Assembly (NCBI RefSeq): GCF_000025565.1
Contig: NC_014121.1
Location: 3,658,001 to 3,722,000, forward strand
DNA length: 64,000 bases
DNA from: Enterobacter cloacae subsp. cloacae ATCC 13047
Lineage (GTDB): Bacteria > Pseudomonadota > Gammaproteobacteria > Enterobacterales > Enterobacteriaceae
Reading direction: 5' to 3'
Every line of letters starts with the position of its first letter. Within the stretch, counting starts at the first letter, position 1. Below, piece after piece: positions 1 to 7,140 of this stretch. The notes under the pieces are model-generated. The model saw only the letters and a list, made by a program, of their open reading frames with translations, did no database searches and had not been told where the DNA came from. The position numbers and the translations under genes were made by a program.

Positions 1-76
1 TGCGTGCATAGACAAATGCCTTAAGCACGGACAGTAATGGGCTTACCCACCACCGCTTTTGTGCGACCACCTTCAT
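1..76 (-). CDS. Partial phage ORF at the window edge
   Basis: An ATG at 74-76 opens a frame that stays open to the window edge and begins MKVVAQKRWWVSPLLSVLKA. It starts 8 bases after the stop of the upstream fibre-like gene, in the direction of late phage transcription. Only 25 residues are visible: basic and aromatic, then hydrophobic. No function can be assigned. Confidence 0.45.
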   Translation of the reverse strand, partial: MKVVAQKRWWVSPLLSVLKAFVYAR

Positions 77-84
77 GGTGATCA

Positions 85-294
85 TCACATCAGTCCTGCA
101 GTGCGAGCTTTAGCCAGCAGAGCATTGAAGTCTGCCACCATGCCAGAAACATCGGTTGCAGTTGAATCAGCTTGTGCAGCCATCTTCTTCACCCCGCCAA
201 TTGCTGAGGTTGTCGCTGCAGGGATGGTTACCGGGTCAGTTGGGGTGGAAACTTCGATTGGATAACCACCAGTTGAGATAGCGCGTTTAGTCAT
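85..294 (-). CDS. Head fibre-like phage protein
   Basis: A 69-residue protein starting MTKRAISTGGYPIEV. It has the low-complexity Pro/Thr/Ala stretch, the 'ATTSAIGGVKK' motif and the alanine-rich C-terminal helix (DFNALLAKARTAG) typical of small proteins annotated as phage head fibre. The ATG at 294 follows an AGGAAA ribosome-binding site; an upstream in-frame start at 345 lacks one. It lies just downstream of the lysis genes and is read with late transcription. The family match is from memory of similar sequences. The structural role is inferred. Confidence 0.6.
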   Translation of the reverse strand: MTKRAISTGGYPIEVSTPTDPVTIPAATTSAIGGVKKMAAQADSTATDVSGMVADFNALLAKARTAGLM

Positions 295-587
295 TTTGGA
301 ATTTCCTGCTGGATGTTTGGATATCTCACTGGGAATTATCGACACCAGTGATACTTCAAATCTACATAAAACTCTGTCAATGGCCCTTTACCGACACCAT
401 TTGCAGAATTTTATATATCCTCAATTCTTCTACCACTGCTTGAGAAGGCAGCTATGAACGCCACAGACATCCCGCAATGCTGTGACGCGGTATCATCTTT
501 TTCGAATAACCTGCACGCTCTTGCAGAATGAGGGACTGCAGTCATGGCTAATGCAGGTAAACAGCGAAGATGTGGCGCTATGGTGGG

Positions 588-875
588 TTACTTTTTGAGG
601 AATGAAGCAATGAACTCTTTCTTGGGGTGTCGATAATTAATAATATCTTCAGGCATTTTCATGAATTTATTATCGGCATCCTTCACAGTGACGAAGCAAC
701 TATGAACCCCGCAAACATTGGTTTTTATTGTGTCGTCATACTCAAACAGGAGTTGAGCCACTTTCTCTTTCCACTCTTCTGGCATAGCCTCCATGAATAC
801 GCGAGGCATTACACAGAATGCAGAATGTGACAGGCCAAACCAAAGCCTCAGGTCTTTACGATATTCTTCATCCAT
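588..875 (-). CDS. Conserved phage protein, lysis-region downstream gene
   Basis: A soluble 95-residue protein starting MDEEYRKDLRLWFGLSHSAF, without signal peptide or membrane segment. Proteins with this N-terminus are recalled from the same place, after Rz, in lambdoid and P22-like phages, but no function is known to me. It follows Rz by 36 bases on the late strand. About 240 bases without a credible gene separate it from the fibre-like gene downstream. Confidence 0.7.
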   Translation of the reverse strand: MDEEYRKDLRLWFGLSHSAFCVMPRVFMEAMPEEWKEKVAQLLFEYDDTIKTNVCGVHSCFVTVKDADNKFMKMPEDIINYRHPKKEFIASFLKK

Positions 876-911
876 CGTCTTTACCTTTTTGTTTCGCTAG
901 ATATGTGCGCT

Positions 912-1370
912 TTACTTCAGGCACTGGGTTTTAATGTATTCCTGGAGGCCAAGAATCATTTTGTTGCTGGTTTCGATTCGTTCTCTGAGACTCCAATAAT
1001 CCCGTTGAGCGGAGTCAGTAAGTCTGGCGGAGTCTGCATCATCCATGCCGGAGGATCCGGTGGTGTTACCTTTGCAGGTTGCGTTGAGCTGCAACCGACG
1101 CTTGCCAGTAGCAACATCGCGCTCAAGCTGATTGATAGTTTCCTGAGCATCTGCGAGTTCCTGTGTGTATTTTGCATCGAGAGCAGATACATCGCGTTGG
1201 CGCGTCTGCATGTCGGTGATGGTTGCTTTTGCCAGAGCAGCTTCGTTAATCGCAGTGTCTCGTTGCTTCTTGTAGTCAATGGCGTTGTCACGGTAGTGAT
1301 TAACAGCCCAGCCAAGCGAGACAATGATGCAGGCGATTACGGCAATAATGATTGCGGTTAGTCTGCTCAT
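912..1370 (-). CDS. Rz: Rz, inner-membrane spanin subunit
   Basis: A 152-residue i-spanin. Residues 4-22 form an N-terminal membrane anchor ([18 protein letters not shown]), followed by a long periplasmic coiled coil. With Rz1 it bridges inner and outer membranes and fuses them in the last step of lysis. The ATG at 1370 overlaps the endolysin stop by four bases, so translation is probably coupled. An upstream in-frame start at 1388 would add six residues inside the endolysin gene. Rz1 is embedded within it in another frame. Confidence 0.9.
   Translation of the reverse strand: MSRLTAIIIAVIACIIVSLGWAVNHYRDNAIDYKKQRDTAINEAALAKATITDMQTRQRDVSALDAKYTQELADAQETINQLERDVATGKRRLQLNATCKGNTTGSSGMDDADSARLTDSAQRDYWSLRERIETSNKMILGLQEYIKTQCLK
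956..1150 (-). CDS. Rz1: Rz1, outer-membrane spanin lipoprotein, nested in Rz
   Basis: A 64-residue ORF entirely inside Rz in a different frame. It starts [20 protein letters not shown], a signal peptide ending in a lipobox with Cys20 as the lipidation site. The mature part is proline-rich ([18 protein letters not shown]), as in Rz1 proteins, which are anchored in the outer membrane and contact Rz across the periplasm. The frame extends upstream, but the Met at 1150 is the one that puts the signal peptide at the N-terminus. Confidence 0.88.
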   Translation of the reverse strand: MLRKLSISLSAMLLLASVGCSSTQPAKVTPPDPPAWMMQTPPDLLTPLNGIIGVSENESKPATK

Positions 1371-1861
1371 TTCTGACCCCAGGTACATACCTGATATTCA
1401 ACGTCACGCCTGTTAACCAGTCCTTTCCACTTCTGTCCGCCTGCATATACCCAGCGCTTAAGCTCTGAGCAAGCTCCGGAATAGTCTTTAGCATTCAGCT
1501 TTTTCAGGAGAGTGGAATTGATTGTGGCAGTTGCGCCGACGTTGTAAGCGAAAGAGTAAATTGCTGCGCGTTGAGTTTCAGTGGTTGGCACTTTGATGTA
1601 CGGGTCAACCTGTGAAGCTATACGCTGAAGGTCTTTTCTTGTTAGTGCGTCGCACTCTTTATCTGTGTATCGCTTATTTATGATGATGTCTGAACCGGTG
1701 TGACCGTCACAGACTGTCAGAACTCCGACAACATCGCGATATGCTTCATACTTTCGACCTTCGAGACCATCCTTACCGGAGAGCATTGTTGTCGCTATTG
1801 CGATAGCGCCGCCGCCCAACGTGGCAATAATGCTATTTCTGAGTGCCGGAGACATTGCCAT
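1367..1861 (-). CDS. SAR endolysin, glycoside hydrolase family 24 lysozyme
   Basis: A 164-residue T4/P21-type lysozyme that cleaves peptidoglycan. Residues about 11-29 form a weakly hydrophobic Ala/Gly-rich segment typical of a signal-anchor-release domain, so the enzyme is exported by Sec, tethered inactive, and released when the membrane is depolarised. The E-8aa-D-5aa-T catalytic spacing is visible as Glu34, Asp43 and Thr49, followed by CDGHTG. The start overlaps the end of the holin gene, and the stop overlaps Rz by four bases. The ATG two codons in (1855) is an alternative start. Confidence 0.92.
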   Translation of the reverse strand: MAMSPALRNSIIATLGGGAIAIATTMLSGKDGLEGRKYEAYRDVVGVLTVCDGHTGSDIIINKRYTDKECDALTRKDLQRIASQVDPYIKVPTTETQRAAIYSFAYNVGATATINSTLLKKLNAKDYSGACSELKRWVYAGGQKWKGLVNRRDVEYQVCTWGQK

Positions 1862-2036
1862 TCAATCTGTCCTCGCGCTCTTTGCGCTTGTAGTACCAGT
1901 TGATGCCGAATGTGCCGACGGTACAGAGAATACCAATGATGATCGCCCAGTCGTTAAGGGATAGAACGCCACCCATCGTTGTCAGGCCTCCGAACCAATA
2001 ACTGAGCCATTCTCTTATCTTGTCCATACGGTACAT
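1833..2036 (-). CDS. Holin with possible dual start
   Basis: A 67-residue protein with two hydrophobic segments (about residues 11-28 and 30-48) and a very charged C-terminus ([13 protein letters not shown]), the layout of a small class II holin or pinholin. It sets lysis timing by permeabilising the inner membrane. The N-terminus MYRMDK has two Met codons three residues apart, separated by an Arg. This mirrors the antiholin/holin dual start of phage 21 (MKSMDK). The start follows a GGGGGT ribosome-binding site. The SAR endolysin downstream fits a pinholin, because such enzymes need only depolarisation. Confidence 0.82.
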   Translation of the reverse strand: MYRMDKIREWLSYWFGGLTTMGGVLSLNDWAIIIGILCTVGTFGINWYYKRKEREDRLNGNVSGTQK

Positions 2037-2353
2037 ACTCTACCCCCGAGAAAATGGGGATTTGTTCAAAATTAGGAATCTAGGTAATTGTCTGCTGAAC
2101 AAATCCGATCTATGGTCATGGCGTCTGATCAGACGATATGGGCCTCGGTCTTTGTTCGTGAGCGCATTCACGGGCAAGATGACAGGAGGCTGTTAGCGCA
2201 GTCTCTTGTCGCCCATTTTCACGAAGCCCGCCATTGAGCGGGTTTTCTTTTTTGGCAGCACTCTAGACCCGTAGCCACAGAGCGATACGGTGATATGTGT
2301 GAGGTCTGGTTGTTGGATATAGAGTGCTTTCAGAAAGGTCGTGCTTAAAACGC
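2037..2353 (-). other. Late leader between tR' and holin, no gene
   Basis: About 317 bases of late-transcript leader without a credible gene. It holds a perfect 14-base palindrome (CGTCTGATCAGACG, 2122-2135). A GC hairpin at 2227-2242 is followed on the plus strand by a T-rich run, so it would terminate only transcription opposing the late operon. The part next to the holin supplies its ribosome-binding site. Confidence 0.6.
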
Positions 2354-2382
2354 AAAAAGCCCCAGGTGAATAACCCGGGGCC
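2354..2382 (-). terminator. tR'-type intrinsic terminator in the late leader
   Basis: Read on the minus strand, GCCCCGGGT-tattc-ACCTGGGGC is a long GC hairpin with one bulged pair, followed directly by TTTTTGCGTTTT. It lies about 30 bases downstream of the predicted pR' start and before the lysis genes. This is where lambdoid phages place tR', which RNA polymerase passes only when modified by Q. Confidence 0.85.
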
Positions 2383-2415
2383 GTTGAATGACTGCACTAC
2401 TCCATCATTGGTTTC

Positions 2416-2444
2416 AGATTAAACAAATATCGCCACTTTGTAAA
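2416..2444 (-). promoter_or_regulatory. pR' late promoter
   Basis: On the minus strand TTTACA (2439-2444) and TAATCT (2416-2421) are separated by exactly 17 bases. The promoter lies just after the Q gene and before the tR' hairpin. Transcription would start near 2409. The Q-binding and pause-inducing elements should overlap this promoter but cannot be defined by eye. Confidence 0.75.
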
Positions 2445-2486
2445 GTGTGATTTTCTAGATTAATCCTATTTCGTAGAAAATAATTA

Positions 2487-3251
2487 CTATCGAGTGACTT
2501 TGCTCAACATCTGATTTGCGTATTCCTCCTGCTTAATGCACTCACCAACCAGGCTTTCGAAGAAGTCCTTGTATGACCTGCGCCATGTGGTTTCCGGCAC
2601 ATCAACCACAGTAGCGCAGATGTACTGACGAACACTATCAGGCAACAAACGAGCATAACCACGCCCATTGCAGCGTCTGCACGTTTTATATGCAGGAACG
2701 CCGCCCTGTAGAATAGTTTTCTCTTTGTCTACCACAACGCCTTTACCGTTGCACTGACAAGCATTGGTCAGGACTCCCTTCCCTTTACACTTATGGCAGA
2801 GCACCTTCACTGTTTCCTTGCGCTCAGTTAGGTACGGCTGCCCGATGCTTTTCATCGTCATGACTTCAGCGTCGACAAACTTCTTACCACCACAGCAATC
2901 ACAGGTTCGCGTACTGGCAGCACTGCGGGAATAATCAGCGAATGCGAATGTTGCGAGCACTTGCATCACCTTTGGCTTAATATCATTTTCGAGCTTACGT
3001 AAGGCGGCAACCTTATCGCAATGCTCTAGTGCATATTGGGTCAGCAGTTCAATAGCTTTCTCACGGTCATTGCTGCTGATTTCCATCTTCCCTAAAAACG
3101 CGCTGTAACCCAACGAGGCGCGACTTTGTGTCATGCCCATGGCAGCCATCACGTCGGTACCTGTTAACGTCTCTGAGGAGGTTGCACGCGGCGTATCGTT
3201 TATCTGCGTAGACTTCGCGAAGTGAAACTTGACTGCATTTTCCAGGTTCAT
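2487..3251 (-). CDS. Q: Late antiterminator Q, phage 82 type
   Basis: A 254-residue antitermination protein that binds at pR' and modifies paused RNA polymerase to read through tR' into lysis and head genes. It carries repeated zinc-binding cysteine motifs in DnaJ-like format: CDCCGGKKF, CHKCKGKGV, CQCNGKGV and CRRCNGRGY (about residues 117-200). These mark the Q family of phage 82 rather than lambda Q. It overlaps the HNH gene by four bases at the end of the nin operon. The cognate promoter and terminator follow at once. Confidence 0.88.
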   Translation of the reverse strand: MNLENAVKFHFAKSTQINDTPRATSSETLTGTDVMAAMGMTQSRASLGYSAFLGKMEISSNDREKAIELLTQYALEHCDKVAALRKLENDIKPKVMQVLATFAFADYSRSAASTRTCDCCGGKKFVDAEVMTMKSIGQPYLTERKETVKVLCHKCKGKGVLTNACQCNGKGVVVDKEKTILQGGVPAYKTCRRCNGRGYARLLPDSVRQYICATVVDVPETTWRRSYKDFFESLVGECIKQEEYANQMLSKVTR

Positions 3252-3670
3252 GCCATTGCTCCTTCCTGATACCGTTCAAACCAGAACACAACCGGCTTAT
3301 TGACGACTTCAACCAGACCAAATCTCTCTGCTGTTCTGAAATTGACGGAAGTCCTAAGGCCTCTTTCTGCCTGAAGTTGAATCTGATTTCTGAATTCTTC
3401 AATATCGAAAACTGACTTGAATAGATTGCATGGGGCGCAGGCGGGGTTCATGTTTTCTAGCGTGTCATGCTGAGGCCTGTAAGATTCTCCTGTCTGCTTC
3501 AATTTCCATTTACCTTGACTTCTTGCTTCCTCGTCAATTTCAAGCTTTCTATGAATTGCTTCAACGTGATCGGCATGCCAACCTTTTTCAGGAAGCTCGC
3601 ATCCGCAGTAGGCACACCGACCACCGAACTTCATGCGCAGTTCTGCACGCTGTTTTTTATTCAGCTTCAT
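3248..3670 (-). CDS. HNH endonuclease
   Basis: A 140-residue protein with a zinc-HNH fold: CAYCGCELPEKGWHADHVEAI supplies the first Cys pair and the catalytic DH, and NMNPACAPCNLFKS gives the second Cys pair and HNH Asn. The position between NinH and Q suggests a nin-region nuclease. Its substrate (branch, nick or host DNA) cannot be told from sequence. It overlaps both neighbours by four bases, so it is translated within the operon. Confidence 0.85.
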   Translation of the reverse strand: MKLNKKQRAELRMKFGGRCAYCGCELPEKGWHADHVEAIHRKLEIDEEARSQGKWKLKQTGESYRPQHDTLENMNPACAPCNLFKSVFDIEEFRNQIQLQAERGLRTSVNFRTAERFGLVEVVNKPVVFWFERYQEGAMA

Positions 3671-3852
3671 GCAGCCTCCGGGTCATGATCTGGCTTATTC
3701 GTTCCGAGCCTGTTACGCACTTCCCGTAGCTGCTCGCGCACATAATCAAGACTGCGCTCAAGCTCATGTTCTTTGCCAATCAGCACCTGCTCATTATGCA
3801 TATCTCGCTGACGCTGCCATTTGACTTGCTGGATGTTAGTTACGCTGCACAT
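3667..3852 (-). CDS. Small coiled-coil phage protein
   Basis: A 61-residue, strongly charged protein; the central part (QVLIGKEHELERSLDYVREQ) is predicted helical with heptad spacing. No family recognised. It overlaps ninH by 13 bases and the HNH gene by four, which supports translation as part of the nin operon. Confidence 0.6.
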   Translation of the reverse strand: MCSVTNIQQVKWQRQRDMHNEQVLIGKEHELERSLDYVREQLREVRNRLGTNKPDHDPEAA

Positions 3853-4037
3853 GTTTTACCTCGTCCGCCCTGATGAACCATGAGAACGCCGTTAACGATG
3901 GCGTGGAATTGAGCTTTGGTGTCTCGTGAATATCTGAGGATAGTGTTGCGACTGCAGGCTAATTGCCTGGCTGCTTCTGACTGATTCCCACGCACTTCTA
4001 CGAGAATGTCAGGTATGGTTTTGATAGAAGGTGTCAT
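3840..4037 (-). CDS. ninH: NinH, Fis-like helix-turn-helix protein
   Basis: A 65-residue protein starting MTPSIKTIPDILVEVRGNQS, closely similar to lambda NinH. The helix-turn-helix lies at residues about 19-38 (SEAARQLACSRNTILRYSRD). The family resembles the DNA-binding end of Fis; its role in the phage is not settled. The start ATG is embedded in the ATGA stop overlap of the 27-residue ORF upstream. Confidence 0.85.
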   Translation of the reverse strand: MTPSIKTIPDILVEVRGNQSEAARQLACSRNTILRYSRDTKAQFHAIVNGVLMVHQGGRGKTCAA

Positions 4038-4117
4038 TGAAGTAACCCCAATCTAGACATAAGAAATACGCAAACGATGAAACCCACCGCCAGCGATATA
4101 CATTCTCCAGTGCTCAT
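4034..4117 (-). CDS. 27-residue putative membrane miniprotein
   Basis: ATG at 4117 follows a very strong GGGAGG ribosome-binding site. The product, MSTGECISLAVGFIVCVFLM plus a short tail, is essentially one transmembrane helix. Both ends overlap neighbours in ATGA format: its ATG overlaps the stop of the 80-residue gene, and its TGA overlaps the ATG of ninH. This gapless placement is the best evidence that it is a real gene. Function unknown. Confidence 0.6.
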   Translation of the reverse strand: MSTGECISLAVGFIVCVFLMSRLGLLQ

Positions 4118-4356
4118 GCTGCCTCCCGGATAAGTTCGTAATCATTCAGGTAAAGACCACCAAAGCTGTATAGAACGCCTTCTCTTACGTTTTCTAGCGT
4201 GCAGAAAGGGAAATGGCTCAGGTAGAACTCGGCGGCTCTGTCAGCCTGATTTAGAAGCTCCGAGTAATGATTAACTCGCATGACGAAAAGCACATCTTGA
4301 AAGATTGCTGCCGTTTCGCATGGGTAGTGGATTTTCTTGACGTATTCTCTGGTCAT
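4114..4356 (-). CDS. Conserved phage protein of the nin region
   Basis: An 80-residue protein, MTREYVKKIHYPCETAAIFQ onwards, without recognised domain. It overlaps rusA upstream by four bases and the miniprotein downstream in ATGA format. Composition is that of a small soluble protein. Function unknown. Confidence 0.6.
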   Translation of the reverse strand: MTREYVKKIHYPCETAAIFQDVLFVMRVNHYSELLNQADRAAEFYLSHFPFCTLENVREGVLYSFGGLYLNDYELIREAA

Positions 4357-4718
4357 GCTGCCTCCGATAGCTCTGTAATCTTGATTTCAACCTGACCGCC
4401 CTTCACTTTTGCTGCACGAATCACGCGTATATCATCAAACTGCTCGTCGTCCTCTGCGAATGAGGCGTGGACAAGTGAGTCGAGGAGACATTTCAAAATG
4501 TTGTCGATATCTCTGCGCCGGGAATCTGGCACTGCGGCGATGATTTTGATGCGGAGTCGTGATTTGGTAAGGATGTCTAGGTTGAGGCTTTTGATAATCT
4601 GGATAACTTCTTTGCGGTACTGCTGGCCTTTCTTGCTGATGTAATACCTGCTTCCTTGCCGTCGCCAGTATGTGTTCACGCTGGGAGGCCATGGAAGAAT
4701 GAAATTATATTCATTCAT
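4353..4718 (-). CDS. rusA: RusA Holliday-junction resolvase
   Basis: A 121-residue endodeoxyribonuclease of the RusA family, which cuts Holliday junctions symmetrically. The conserved acidic cluster is present: RRRDIDNILKCLLDSL holds the two Asp residues equal to Asp70 and Asp72 of E. coli RusA, and a further Asp follows in FAEDDEQFDD. The N-terminal LPWPPSVNTYWR motif is also typical. Length matches the family (about 120). It replaces lambda NinG-type functions in many lambdoid nin regions. Confidence 0.93.
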   Translation of the reverse strand: MNEYNFILPWPPSVNTYWRRQGSRYYISKKGQQYRKEVIQIIKSLNLDILTKSRLRIKIIAAVPDSRRRDIDNILKCLLDSLVHASFAEDDEQFDDIRVIRAAKVKGGQVEIKITELSEAA

Positions 4719-5005
4719 GTCTTAATCTTCCCTTCCTTGCGCAGAATGTCCTGAGTGCGCATTACACCTTCCAGGTGGTAAATCTTTGCAAATTCGTGGT
4801 CGATGTTATGCGTTCTGCGGTCTATTTCGTCGTGGCAACTACTGCACGCCCATGCTGCGAGAAGGTCATCAGGCTTCATGCCTATACCGCATAATCCCGC
4901 CATTCGGTAATGAGCCAAAACGGTAGTCTCAGGGTTGTGATTACAGACACCGTAGATACGCACCTGGCATTCCCTGCCCCGCGCTTCTTTTCGTAGATTA
5001 GCCAT
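4715..5005 (-). CDS. ybcO: YbcO-type DUF1364 protein, probable nuclease
   Basis: A 96-residue protein starting MANLRKEARGRECQVRIYGV. The conserved Cys/His positions (C..C..H near the N-terminus, then ACSSCHDEIDRRTH) are those of the DUF1364 family, related to DLP12 YbcO. Structural work recalled from the literature places the family among metal-dependent nucleases of the beta-beta-alpha type. It precedes rusA with a four-base overlap, so it probably acts on recombination or replication DNA. Confidence 0.82.
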   Translation of the reverse strand: MANLRKEARGRECQVRIYGVCNHNPETTVLAHYRMAGLCGIGMKPDDLLAAWACSSCHDEIDRRTHNIDHEFAKIYHLEGVMRTQDILRKEGKIKT

Positions 5006-5174
5006 CTTCCTCCTCCGTCATAAATCCGTTAGGGTCGCGATACGCTATTGCCATCGCCGCACATTCCTCACAAACGTGAGTCTCATCGTCGGATAGCTCC
5101 TTCGTGCAGCCTGCGCACAACGTTCGACGTATGCTCTGCTGCTCATAGGATTGGGCTTCGTGGGGGCTAAGCAT
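4998..5174 (-). CDS. ninF: NinF
   Basis: A 58-residue protein starting MLSPHEAQSYEQQSIRRTLC. It carries two zinc-knuckle Cys pairs (CAGC and CEEC) and ends in FMTEEEDG. This matches lambda NinF in length, Cys spacing and acidic tail. It overlaps the NinX-like gene by eight bases and the DUF1364 gene by eight, filling what would otherwise be a gap. Function unknown; the zinc-ribbon form suggests nucleic acid or protein binding. Confidence 0.82.
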   Translation of the reverse strand: MLSPHEAQSYEQQSIRRTLCAGCTKELSDDETHVCEECAAMAIAYRDPNGFMTEEEDG

Positions 5175-5535
5175 TGGCCTGCTCCTGTTTCATCAGGAAA
5201 GCAATCATTGCTGCTCTCAATGGATTTCTATGCTCATATCCTGATGTCACCGTTTCGTCTGTACCAAAGGCACCTATAGGTGCATCGTGTTCGAATGATG
5301 CCTCCCATGCACTACCGTAGCTGTTCAGAGAGATTTCGTTATCAACGATAATCGGCCATGCGTCTGCCGGGTTGTTGCAGTAATCGGGCAGCTTGACGGT
5401 ATTTTTACCTTGCACCCCGTGATTAAAAAACCATGATGGGCTTTCATCGGTTGGTTCAAGTAACCAGTCGCCATTGATAGCAATTTCTGCAACGCGCTTG
5501 TTAATTTCAAAATCTGATAACTGTGAATAGTCCAT
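5167..5535 (-). CDS. ninX: NinX-like protein, DUF2591
   Basis: A 122-residue protein starting MDYSQLSDFEINKRVAEIAI. The motifs CNNPADAWPIIVDN in the middle and NPLRAAMIAFL at the end define the NinX/DUF2591 family of lambdoid phages. The Met at 5535 is chosen because it follows an AGGGTG site and matches the family N-terminus; an upstream Met at 5574 would overlap the preceding gene by 38 bases. Function unknown. A second, more divergent member is at 7376-7777. Confidence 0.82.
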   Translation of the reverse strand: MDYSQLSDFEINKRVAEIAINGDWLLEPTDESPSWFFNHGVQGKNTVKLPDYCNNPADAWPIIVDNEISLNSYGSAWEASFEHDAPIGAFGTDETVTSGYEHRNPLRAAMIAFLMKQEQANA

Positions 5536-5536
5536 A

Positions 5537-5764
5537 TCAATGCACCCTGTCTGATGTTGTTTGTTGTGGATCAACTACCTGAATAACCATATCCATGTCG
5601 TCAAACTGACAGATGTAACAGTCAGCGCAATTGGCCTCCATTTGGCCTTCTGCGTAACCGCGTACCCAGTTCATAATCATTCCTACAGAGTCAACTCCGT
5701 CACCTTCCATATCTTCGAGAAGGTCAGCGAGTCGGTCTGCGTAGTCATCGTCTAAGTTACTCAT
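5537..5764 (-). CDS. Acidic phage protein, unknown
   Basis: A 75-residue acidic protein (DDDYADRLADLLEDMEGDGV) with a Cys cluster CADCYIC that could bind a metal. It overlaps the upstream small gene by four bases. No family recognised. Confidence 0.6.
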   Translation of the reverse strand: MSNLDDDYADRLADLLEDMEGDGVDSVGMIMNWVRGYAEGQMEANCADCYICQFDDMDMVIQVVDPQQTTSDRVH

Positions 5765-5934
5765 CTTTTTGCTCTCCGAAGCTTCTTTTCAGGTCTGCGG
5801 TGATTTGGGCATTTGTACCCAGCTAAATTGTCACCTGTTAATTCGCGCACGGTCGCAAATTTCACCGTTGCTGAAAGAGCAGCACTCCCAAGAATTACAG
5901 CTCCAAGTACAAGCTTTCTGTCCTGCATGCCCAT
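5761..5934 (-). CDS. Small phage protein with N-terminal hydrophobic segment
   Basis: 57 residues from ATG 5934 (MGMQDRKLVLGAVILGSAAL), chosen because a GGAG site precedes it; an upstream GTG at 5946 is possible. The N-terminal third is one hydrophobic helix; the C-terminus is very basic (RRPEKKLRRAKR). A single membrane anchor with a cytoplasmic basic tail is likely. Unknown function. Confidence 0.5.
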   Translation of the reverse strand: MGMQDRKLVLGAVILGSAALSATVKFATVRELTGDNLAGYKCPNHRRPEKKLRRAKR

Positions 5935-5936
5935 AG

Positions 5937-6137
5937 TTAACTCCACATTCTGGATTGATACTGACTCCTACCCTTTGGCTCGCTGGCGTACTCTGGAAGC
6001 AAGGCTCCGAATATCCACAGGCGTGGGTCAGCGCTAAGATGCTTGGTTGTTTGTACGTTTCGGGAGTGGTAGAGAGTGATTAGTTGGTTGGCTTCGTCGG
6101 TGGTCATTGGAGGGTGGTAGAAATACGTCCGCTTCAA
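5937..6137 (-). CDS. Phage protein with TTG start
   Basis: 66 residues read from TTG 6137 (LKRTYFYHPPMTTDEANQLI). The TTG is preceded at five bases by a perfect AGGAGG and overlaps the ninB stop as TTGA, so it is a better start than the ATG further upstream inside ninB. No family recognised. Read within the nin operon. Confidence 0.6.
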   Translation of the reverse strand: MKRTYFYHPPMTTDEANQLITLYHSRNVQTTKHLSADPRLWIFGALLPEYASEPKGRSQYQSRMWS

Positions 6138-6544
6138 TCGTACCTCCTGTCCGTAAATCTGACTCCCTGACCTGTTGCCCAAGCCATCGTGTACTCTATG
6201 AGGCTCGCCATACGCCCTACGCTCATCTCTGCGCTGCTCTCGCGGATATTGACATACTCACCCTCTAGCCCGGGAACGACTTCAGCCTCCTGCTTTGTAG
6301 CGACTGCATGACCGCTAATCAGCAATACCTTCCACTGCTCAGGCTTAAGCTTCTTTCCGCACCATGTGACCTGACGAGCGATATCACCCAAAAGCGCGTG
6401 AAATTTCGCGTTCTGGTCAATGTTGCGCTTGTAGTCAGAGATTCGAATGGTGATGGGTCGGTCGTTGTCGAGAGGTGATGCGAGGATGGCGTTTATTGCT
6501 GACTGCTGTTGCTGCTTACTTCGAAGGAAGATTGTTTGCTTCAT
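6134..6544 (-). CDS. ninB: NinB recombination protein
   Basis: A 136-residue NinB (Orf) family protein. Lambda NinB/Orf binds single-stranded DNA and supplies RecFOR-like function in phage recombination. Family motifs are visible: N-terminal phage-type KQTIFLRSKQQQQSAINAI, the central WCGKKLKPEQWKVLL, and the C-terminal SLIEYTMAWATGQGVRF. Length is close to lambda NinB (146). It overlaps neighbours at both ends. Confidence 0.92.
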   Translation of the reverse strand: MKQTIFLRSKQQQQSAINAILASPLDNDRPITIRISDYKRNIDQNAKFHALLGDIARQVTWCGKKLKPEQWKVLLISGHAVATKQEAEVVPGLEGEYVNIRESSAEMSVGRMASLIEYTMAWATGQGVRFTDRRYD

Positions 6545-6875
6545 CTCCTGCTCTCCTTAGGTTTTCAGGGATTGGAGGGCAGTGCATGTACTCCCACCAT
6601 TCAGAGCCGTCATACTCTCCTCTGATAGAGAATGTTCCATCCTCGTACCAAATATTTCCGAATAGCTCTTGTCCGCCGTAACCGTCGTCATATTTGAAAT
6701 CGAGTTTCTGGAGGAATAGGTTATAAAACAACTCTGAATAACCCTCATGAAGAAGCAACTCCTTTTGGCAATCGTCATCCCAAAAGTTATATCCATACTT
6801 AACGATGGCGCATTTTATTCTTGGCATATCGGGTTTTGTCACATGCTCTATAAACTCTTCTCTGGCGTTTCTCAT
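6516..6875 (-). CDS. Conserved phage protein, unknown
   Basis: 119 residues from ATG 6875 (MRNAREEFIEHVTKPDMPRI); the in-frame GTG at 6881 overlaps the previous stop. The protein is rich in Asp, Glu and Trp/Tyr (NIWYEDGTFSIRGEYDGSEW). It overlaps ninB by 29 bases. Similar proteins are recalled in other enterobacterial prophages but without function. Confidence 0.6.
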   Translation of the reverse strand: MRNAREEFIEHVTKPDMPRIKCAIVKYGYNFWDDDCQKELLLHEGYSELFYNLFLQKLDFKYDDGYGGQELFGNIWYEDGTFSIRGEYDGSEWWEYMHCPPIPENLRRAGDEANNLPSK

Positions 6876-6877
6876 AC

Positions 6878-7129
6878 TCACTCATTCACTTTGATTCCAG
6901 CTGCGCGGATGGCGCTTTCTACGCTATCTGCATCCATTGTGTAATGCGGCATGTAGTGCTCGTACGGGCTTGATTCTGTCTTTGGCGGTAGCTTTATCTC
7001 GATAGCTTCTCGACTGGCTTTCCATGCTTGCCAATACATCTCAATCATATTGGCGTGGCCCGAATTACTGGCCTTTATGCCATGATAATTCTCAAGCCAC
7101 GATTCGAAAGCCTTTCTTGATTCTTCCAT
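6878..7129 (-). CDS. Conserved phage protein, unknown
   Basis: 83 residues from ATG 7129 (MEESRKAFESWLENYHGIKA), preceded by GGAGAGG; an ATG at 7141 and a TTG at 7147 are alternatives. The 'AFESW...MYWQAWKASREA' pattern is common in small proteins of lambdoid early regions. No function is known. Confidence 0.6.
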   Translation of the reverse strand: MEESRKAFESWLENYHGIKASNSGHANMIEMYWQAWKASREAIEIKLPPKTESSPYEHYMPHYTMDADSVESAIRAAGIKVNE

Positions 7130-7140
7130 ATTCCTCTCCA

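Noticed and set aside
2227..2253. Intrinsic terminator for the late operon
   Set aside because: The U-run is on the plus strand, opposite to late transcription, and no plus-strand gene precedes it.
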